This document shows positions 7,413-11,113 of a stretch of 11,113 nt of DNA, in pieces. The DNA comes from Paracoccaceae bacterium. Lineage in GTDB: Bacteria; Pseudomonadota; Alphaproteobacteria; Rhodobacterales; Rhodobacteraceae. Every line of letters begins with the position of its first letter. Position 1 is the stretch's first letter. The notes under the pieces were generated by a model that saw only the letters and a list, made by a program, of their open reading frames with translations, had not been told where the DNA came from and did no database searches. The stretch spans positions 1 through 11,113 of the forward strand of contig DOOI01000208.1 in NCBI GenBank assembly GCA_003512825.1. The letters are read 5' to 3'. The position numbers and the translations under genes are program-made.

Positions 7413-8015
7413 CTAGCTGCCCCAAATGACCCGCACATAATTGCGGGTCTCTTGGTATGGAGGCACACCACCGTGCTTCTCCACGGCACCTGGTCCAGCA
7501 TTATATGCTGCAAGCGCCAAGCGCCACGACCCGAATTTGCGGTACTGCTGCATCAAGTAGCGCGCTCCGCCTTCCAAATTCTCATAGGGGTCATGCGGAT
7601 CCACACCAAGGATCGCCGCAGTCCCGGGCATCAGTTGTGCCAAACCAATTGCCCCTTTATGGCTGCGCGCAGAAGCATTGAAGCCCGACTCCTGTTGGAC
7701 CAACCGCAAGAACAAATCCTCAGGCACCCCATGCCGCCGGGCCGCTGTTTTCGCCATGGATAGATAGGGACCGCGATACTGGCCGCGAAAAGCCTTTACG
7801 CTCCCATCGGCATCATCACCCCATTTCGTGGGTGTCTTGACCGAAGGTGGTTTTAGTCGGACCGACGCATTATACTGACTGGACGCGCGTGTATCGAGAA
7901 CCTTAAGCTGCGAATTGAAGAGCTTGTTGCGCGATTTAGAAGACAAGACATCGGCATGAAGCGGACTGCCCAATCCCAAAATCACGATAAAACACGTCAC
8001 GACCCGATTGGTCAT
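7413..8015 (-). CDS. Exported lytic transglycosylase, SLT family
   Basis: A 200-residue periplasmic enzyme predicted to cleave the MurNAc-GlcNAc bond of peptidoglycan, leaving 1,6-anhydro ends. A signal peptide covers residues 1-21 (hydrophobic core [12 protein letters not shown], likely cleavage after LHA). A nonconserved linker leads to a compact SLT domain (about 82-198) with the catalytic Glu109 in QQESGFN, the [13 protein letters not shown] motif (121-133), and AYNAGPGAV (170-178). There is no lipobox cysteine at the cleavage site, so it should be soluble rather than lipid-anchored. It is much shorter than Slt70 and resembles the small stand-alone SLT proteins common in alphaproteobacteria. 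Similar enzymes also serve secretion or flagellar machines, but no such genes are nearby. It is convergent with the CNNM/CorC gene, with a 3-base gap. Confidence 0.92.
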   Translation of the reverse strand: MTNRVVTCFIVILGLGSPLHADVLSSKSRNKLFNSQLKVLDTRASSQYNASVRLKPPSVKTPTKWGDDADGSVKAFRGQYRGPYLSMAKTAARRHGVPEDLFLRLVQQESGFNASARSHKGAIGLAQLMPGTAAILGVDPHDPYENLEGGARYLMQQYRKFGSWRLALAAYNAGPGAVEKHGGVPPYQETRNYVRVIWGS

Positions 8016-8035
8016 CGCTCTATTGCCCCGTCCCG

Positions 8036-8060
8036 CCTCAACTTGAGGTAATTTATACCT
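8036..8060 (-). promoter_or_regulatory. Possible promoter/operator of the transglycosylase gene
   Basis: Read on the minus strand, TATAAA (8057-8052) could be a -10 box about 37 bases before the ATG; no good -35 box is visible. Two inverted repeats surround it: AGGTA/TACCT (8046-8050, 8056-8060) and CCTCAA-C-TTGAGG (8036-8048), the latter near the expected transcription start, where an operator could act. Confidence 0.25.
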
Positions 8061-8082
8061 TCGATTGCATGCGACGCCACCC

Positions 8083-8616
8083 CTAGCTTTGGGGGGGCGA
8101 TTGGGTGAGCAAAGGTGCGCTCATCAAATCCTCTATCAAGAGGCTCACCAATTCAGTTCGTCCAGACACGCCAGCTTTGCGATAAATAGCGTTAAGATGC
8201 GCTTTAACGGTGCCTTCCGCGCTATTTCGAAGTCGCGCGATTTCGGCTATTGGGGCGCCCTTGATTGTGAACATCGCCACATCTTCTTCGGCTGGTGTCA
8301 AACTCCAATGTTGGAAATACCCTTCAATTACGTCTCCCAACGCCCCCGCAGCGATACCCAAACCGCGCTGCATACGGTCTTGACGACGCAGCAATGACAT
8401 CAAAACTTGCCACTCCACGACAACCCCAGAGATCAGCACAAGCGCAGCAATGCTTTCCACCCACAGATGAAAATCAATACTACTCAAGCCGATGTCGGTC
8501 AGATCGCGCAGCGCGTCCGATAGAAAAAACACCGCACATGCCAGTTGCGCTACAATCAGACCCGCAAGTGCCACTGGCAATTGGGAGCGCTTCATCTCTG
8601 TGGGAGGACGCGTCAC
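8083..8616 (-). CDS. Membrane-anchored LuxR-type HTH regulator
   Basis: This 177-residue protein joins two predicted membrane helices (about 12-33 and 52-72) to a C-terminal LuxR/GerE helix-turn-helix domain (about 104-165). The HTH shows the usual start LTPAEEDV, the recognition-helix region [16 protein letters not shown], and the terminal TELVSLL. No receiver or autoinducer domain is present; a basic linker ([10 protein letters not shown]) joins membrane and HTH parts. It may sense the membrane or its partner proteins and control its own operon, but this is inference. The start is GTG, overlapping the TGA of the cytochrome gene (GTGA), with AGAAGGAAA upstream as a ribosome binding site. An internal ATG at 8595 is possible but has a poorer site. 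It is the third gene of the PepSY-b561 unit. Confidence 0.85.
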   Translation of the reverse strand: MTRPPTEMKRSQLPVALAGLIVAQLACAVFFLSDALRDLTDIGLSSIDFHLWVESIAALVLISGVVVEWQVLMSLLRRQDRMQRGLGIAAGALGDVIEGYFQHWSLTPAEEDVAMFTIKGAPIAEIARLRNSAEGTVKAHLNAIYRKAGVSGRTELVSLLIEDLMSAPLLTQSPPQS

Positions 8617-9152
8617 TGGGTGGTTTCCTTCTCATCTGGCAATATCTTGCGACCTGAGATCATCGCACCAACCAAGTTCACGCCACTTGTGACACTTTCG
8701 AAGACCACGCCTGCCACATGTGCAGCGACCGAGAGCCATGCCCAAGTTACCAAGGTTTCATGCAGCTCCTCAACCCAATCTACGCCCCAAAAGGCATTCG
8801 TCGTCATCATCCACCCGGTAAGCCCCAAGCCGATCATGGTCAGCAACAGATTGTAAATCATCAATGCTCCCAGCGGTGTGTGACCCAAGCGCGCATGCGG
8901 GCGTTGATGTGCCATATCTGAGAGTTGCGCCATCACTCCGGAAATGCTGGGCAAAAAATCTGAGAAACGAGCGTGGCGTGTGCCAATCAGACCCCATAAA
9001 ATCCTAAAAGCGACCAGACCAATGACCGCATAGCCTACCCATTGATGCAGCTTGCTTTCATCATCGGTCAAAAGGGCATTGGCGGCAAAAGCGCTCACAA
9101 GCGACCAATGGAACAAGCGCACCAAAGGGTCCCAAACTTTAACAGTTTTCAT
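8613..9152 (-). CDS. Cytochrome b561-type membrane protein
   Basis: A 179-residue integral membrane di-haem b protein of the bacterial cytochrome b561 / Ni-Fe hydrogenase b-subunit superfamily, predicted to pass electrons across or within the inner membrane. The N-terminus KVWDPLVRLFHW is characteristic. Four hydrophobic segments lie at about 13-29, 37-57, 93-114 and 133-152. Candidate haem ligands are His15, His36, His131 and His145. The start at 9152 was chosen because GGAG precedes it by 7 bases and the family begins at this point; a longer frame to 9206 adds 18 residues without similarity. The PepSY gene ends 54 bases upstream, and the LuxR-type gene overlaps its stop. PepSY-b561 pairs are known in proteobacteria, often with c-type cytochromes; none is visible here, so the electron donor is unknown. 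Confidence 0.9.
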   Translation of the reverse strand: MKTVKVWDPLVRLFHWSLVSAFAANALLTDDESKLHQWVGYAVIGLVAFRILWGLIGTRHARFSDFLPSISGVMAQLSDMAHQRPHARLGHTPLGALMIYNLLLTMIGLGLTGWMMTTNAFWGVDWVEELHETLVTWAWLSVAAHVAGVVFESVTSGVNLVGAMISGRKILPDEKETTQ

Positions 9153-9206
9153 GTTCGATCTCCGAAATAAGGAGGGAGCGTCCTGCGACGCCCCCTCATT
9201 TGGCAC

Positions 9207-9464
9207 TCAATCTGCAGTCTTGATCCGCGAAACCGATAGATCCGGAGCAAGATAAAGCTCGACCTTCTTGCCATCTTTCAACGCATAAACTTCGATTTGA
9301 CCGTCTTCGACATCGATCTTGCGAACGTCATATCCTTCGGATTTCAGTTTTTCAGTAATTTCTACGCGCTTGGCATCATCAAGCGCAGCACTGGAGCTTG
9401 ATGCGAGCACAGGCGCTGCAACGAGAGTGAGTGACAAGAGGGCCGTTGTGAGGAGCGTCTTCAT
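9207..9464 (-). CDS. Exported PepSY-domain protein
   Basis: An 85-residue periplasmic protein with a clear signal peptide (residues 1-21, hydrophobic core LLTTALLSLTLVA, likely cleavage after VLA) and a single PepSY-like domain in the rest. The pattern is ITEKLKSEGYDVRKIDVEDG, then IEVYALKDGKKVELYLAPD, typical of the small PepSY_2 proteins. The start at 9464 is preceded by AAGGA at 7-base spacing; a longer frame to 9542 adds 26 polar residues ahead of the signal peptide and is rejected. It is the first gene of the unit with cytochrome b561 and the membrane LuxR-type regulator. PepSY domains occur as inhibitors of proteases and as periplasmic parts of flavin or haem redox systems; the cytochrome partner favours a redox role. 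The exact function is unknown. Confidence 0.87.
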   Translation of the reverse strand: MKTLLTTALLSLTLVAAPVLASSSSAALDDAKRVEITEKLKSEGYDVRKIDVEDGQIEVYALKDGKKVELYLAPDLSVSRIKTAD

Positions 9465-9550
9465 GGTTTTTCCTTTGGCTAGACGAGCAATCCAATATCG
9501 CTCTGCCCCATCTATTTGCTCTTCGAGTTTCAGCCGAGCCATTGAACCCG

Positions 9551-9573
9551 GGTCTAAAACTGTGCCCTAGACC
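9551..9573. promoter_or_regulatory. Operator-like inverted repeat between pepSY and ssb
   Basis: GGTCTA (9551-9556) and TAGACC (9568-9573) are a perfect 6-bp inverted repeat with an 11-base spacer, 23 bases in all. It sits in the 212-base divergent intergenic region, about 90 bases upstream of the PepSY start. The size suits a dimeric HTH regulator. Assignment to the LuxR-type protein is speculative. Confidence 0.3.
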
Positions 9574-9581
9574 GAAGGTTT

Positions 9582-9593
9582 AGGCAAAAGCCT
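9582..9593. repeat. Short inverted repeat AGGC-AAAA-GCCT
   Basis: A perfect 4-bp inverted repeat around AAAA, directly before CTGACA (9592-9597), which could be the -35 box of ssb. The best -10 partner, TATCTT (9613-9618), is only 15 bases further, so the promoter call is weak. No GTTC-N7-GTTC LexA box, the form known in Rhodobacterales, is visible here. Confidence 0.2.
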
Positions 9594-9676
9594 GACAATT
9601 TATGGCCAAGTTTATCTTTTCTTCATTGCTCAGGGGTGATGTAAGGACGGTCAACAGACTCTACTGGAGAAACGAC

Positions 9677-10207
9677 ATGGCAGGCTCGGTCAACAAAGTT
9701 ATCTTGATTGGCAATCTTGGGCGCGACCCGGAAGTGCGCTCTTTCCAGAACGGCGGCAAAGTATGCAACCTGCGAATCGCTACGTCCGAAACTTGGCGCG
9801 ATCGGGCTTCTGGCGAGCGCAAGGAGAAGACTGAATGGCATTCAGTGGCTATTTTCTCTGAGCCTTTGGTAAAACTCGCAGAGCAGTATCTGCGGAAAGG
9901 CTCCAAGATCTATATCGAGGGCGCTTTAGAAACCCGCAAATGGCAGGATCAATCGGGCCAAGAGCGCTACACGACTGAAGTCGTTTTGCGCCCATACCGC
10001 GGTGAACTAACCCTACTCGACAGCCGGGATGGCAGCGGCGGTGGTAACGCAGGTGGAGGCTCGGGCAGCGGCGATCGCAACAGCGGCTATGGTGGCGATT
10101 ACGGCGGCGACTATGGCGGTGGCTACGATACTGGTGCTCCTTCAGGAGCAAGTAGCGGCGCGGGCGGTCGACCCAGCCGAGATATCGACGACGACATTCC
10201 GTTCTGA
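9677..10207 (+). CDS. ssb: Single-stranded DNA-binding protein
   Basis: SSB coats single-stranded DNA as a tetramer during replication, repair and recombination, and recruits partner proteins through its acidic tip. The 176-residue protein has an OB-fold domain (1 to about 112) with the family opening [17 protein letters not shown], the core [23 protein letters not shown], and [14 protein letters not shown] glycine-rich disordered linker (about 115-165) contains tandem GGDY units, and the C-terminal tip reads DIDDDIPF, as expected for partner binding. The ATG at 9677 has GGAGA 7 bases upstream and gives the normal N-terminus; a frame from 9602 would add 25 unrelated residues. It is divergent from the PepSY unit. 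uvrA, a frequent neighbour of ssb in proteobacteria, is absent here. A strong terminator follows the gene. Confidence 0.97.
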   Translation: MAGSVNKVILIGNLGRDPEVRSFQNGGKVCNLRIATSETWRDRASGERKEKTEWHSVAIFSEPLVKLAEQYLRKGSKIYIEGALETRKWQDQSGQERYTTEVVLRPYRGELTLLDSRDGSGGGNAGGGSGSGDRNSGYGGDYGGDYGGGYDTGAPSGASSGAGGRPSRDIDDDIPF

Positions 10208-10224
10208 TTATCTGACAAACAAAA

Positions 10225-10253
10225 GGCCGCCTCCTTTGGGCGGTCTTTTTTTT
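10225..10253 (+). terminator. Intrinsic terminator of ssb
   Basis: GGCCGCC (10225-10231) pairs with GGCGGTC (10239-10245) to give a 7-bp G/C-rich stem with one G-U pair and a 7-base loop, followed directly by eight T residues. It lies 17 bases after the ssb stop. Confidence 0.9.
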
Positions 10254-10263
10254 AAGTTGCGGC

Positions 10264-10287
10264 TCAGTGACGGCCATATTTCACTGA
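10264..10287. repeat. Inverted repeat upstream of the acyltransferase gene
   Basis: TCAGTGA (10264-10270) and TCACTGA (10281-10287) form a perfect 7-bp inverted repeat with a 10-base spacer, between the ssb terminator and the next gene. It could be an operator for that gene. Confidence 0.3.
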
Positions 10288-10300
10288 AAATTAGCTATTC

Positions 10301-10334
10301 GCGGTGATCATCCCACGGATGGACTTATCACCGC
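10301..10334 (+). repeat. Inverted repeat enclosing a start codon
   Basis: GCGGTGAT (10301-10308) and ATCACCGC (10327-10334) are a perfect 8-bp inverted repeat with an 18-base spacer that contains the ATG at 10319. In the transcript it could form a hairpin with the start codon in its loop. The right arm lies in codons 3-6, so it is partly coding. Confidence 0.4.
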
Positions 10335-11113
10335 AACTTTTCACTCCAGATGCTCCCCCTTTACAGGCCAGTCCCGCCTACGCGGCTGCACTCGGAGTAT
10401 TGGGGCGCGATGCTCTCACTTTGAGCCTAAGAGCAAACGAGCAACGGCTCGGTCGGGCACAGATCGTTTTACGCAACTTTCCTGCATTGGGCACAGTGGC
10501 ATGGCTTCCAATGGGTCCAACCTGGAGTGGCGCCCCACCACATTTTCTGAAAGTCATGGCCCTTCGACACCTCGCAAAACGGCTGCCGACGACGGGCATC
10601 AGACTTTGGATCAGCACAGCCTCGACAGCAGAAGACGACTCAGCATTTGCTGAAGCCGGGCATTTTGTGCTGTCTGCGGCGCAATCTCGAGCGAGACTCG
10701 ATTTGCTTCGACCAATTGAGAGAATTCGAGCCGATCTTTCAGGCAAATGGCGCAATAGCCTTTCCCGTGCAGACCGCAGTCACCTTCAAATTCAGAACGA
10801 CCCTTTCCCCCCAGGCTCAGACCATTGGCTCTTACGGGAAGAAGCACTTTTGCGCGCGGAGCGTCGATACAGAGCATGGCCTCACGCTATGACGCTTGCC
10901 TATGCACAAGCTAATCCTCAAGCCTGCCGCCTTTTTACCGCGCAAGACGCTGGTCGTCGGCTTGCTGGAATGCTCTTTCTCGAACATGAGGGAGGGGTCA
11001 GCTATCATATTGGTTGGAACAGCCCGGCAGGACGGGTCGTCTGCGCTCATCAAGCACTACTTTGGGCCGCAATCACATATTACTCGAACCGGGATGCCCA
11101 CTGGATAGACTCC
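10319..11113 (+). CDS. FemAB/GNAT-like acyltransferase, 5' part
   Basis: An uninterrupted frame of 265 codons runs off the window end. The C-terminal half has the look of the FemAB/GNAT acyltransferase fold: GKWRNSLSRA (142-151), similar to the KWRN motif of FemAB-like proteins, then a strand-loop pattern AGMLFLEHEGGVSYHIGW (216-233) and AHQALLW (243-249). Such proteins transfer amino-acyl or acyl groups; substrates here are unknown, and a peptidoglycan role is not shown. The start is uncertain: the ATG at 10319 lacks a clear ribosome binding site and is enclosed by an inverted repeat, and a GTG at 10304 in the same frame is the only alternative before an upstream in-frame TAG. The gene follows the ssb terminator, so it likely has its own promoter, which I could not define. 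Confidence 0.75.
   Translation, partial: MDLSPQLFTPDAPPLQASPAYAAALGVLGRDALTLSLRANEQRLGRAQIVLRNFPALGTVAWLPMGPTWSGAPPHFLKVMALRHLAKRLPTTGIRLWISTASTAEDDSAFAEAGHFVLSAAQSRARLDLLRPIERIRADLSGKWRNSLSRADRSHLQIQNDPFPPGSDHWLLREEALLRAERRYRAWPHAMTLAYAQANPQACRLFTAQDAGRRLAGMLFLEHEGGVSYHIGWNSPAGRVVCAHQALLWAAITYYSNRDAHWIDS

Noticed and set aside
9500..9676. LexA/SOS box upstream of ssb
   Set aside because: I looked for GTTC-N7-GTTC or its complement and found none in the divergent region.
1..11113. CRISPR array, tRNA, rRNA or insertion sequence
   Set aside because: No regularly spaced repeats, no tRNA-type TTC-loop signature with matching arms, and no transposase or terminal inverted repeats were seen.

Overview
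This window looks like a chromosomal segment of an alphaproteobacterium, most likely a Rhodobacterales (Roseobacter-type) species. The grounds are protein style and gene order: a shikimate kinase/dehydroquinate synthase pair back to back with a xerD operon, a CNNM/CorC-type protein next to it, a Roseobacter-like AroB motif (GHTFCHALE), and an SSB with a long glycine-rich linker. This assignment rests on recognition, not on a database search. The left ~780 bases hold no recognisable gene.

Layout. 1-778: gene-free, with a cluster of overlapping inverted repeats at 121-157 and a G/C-rich left edge that may be the leader of a leftward gene outside the window. 779-2436 (minus): aroK-aroB, overlapping by one base, giving two consecutive steps of the shikimate pathway. 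2568-5214 (plus): a tight three-gene operon, divergent from aroK, made of a 50-residue single-pass membrane protein, a 525-residue exported protein of unknown function, and the XerD tyrosine recombinase. 5186-6013 (minus): an atypical calcineurin-superfamily phosphoesterase whose 3' end overlaps that of xerD. 6102-7409 (plus): a CNNM/CBS/CorC_HlyC membrane protein. 7413-8015 (minus): a small exported lytic transglycosylase, convergent with the previous gene.

8083-9464 (minus) is a three-gene unit: a periplasmic PepSY protein, a cytochrome b561-type membrane protein, and a LuxR-type HTH regulator carrying two predicted membrane helices. This reads as a possible self-contained membrane redox module with its own membrane-tethered regulator. 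9677-10207 (plus) is ssb, divergent from that unit and followed by a good intrinsic terminator. 10319 to the window end is the 5' part of a FemAB/GNAT-like acyltransferase gene.

Most genes are housekeeping. The parts that look least described are the small-membrane-protein/exported-protein pair coupled to XerD, the PepSY-b561-membrane-LuxR unit with a nearby palindrome, the phosphoesterase with altered metal motif and a cysteine cluster, and the switch-like repeat cluster at the left edge.
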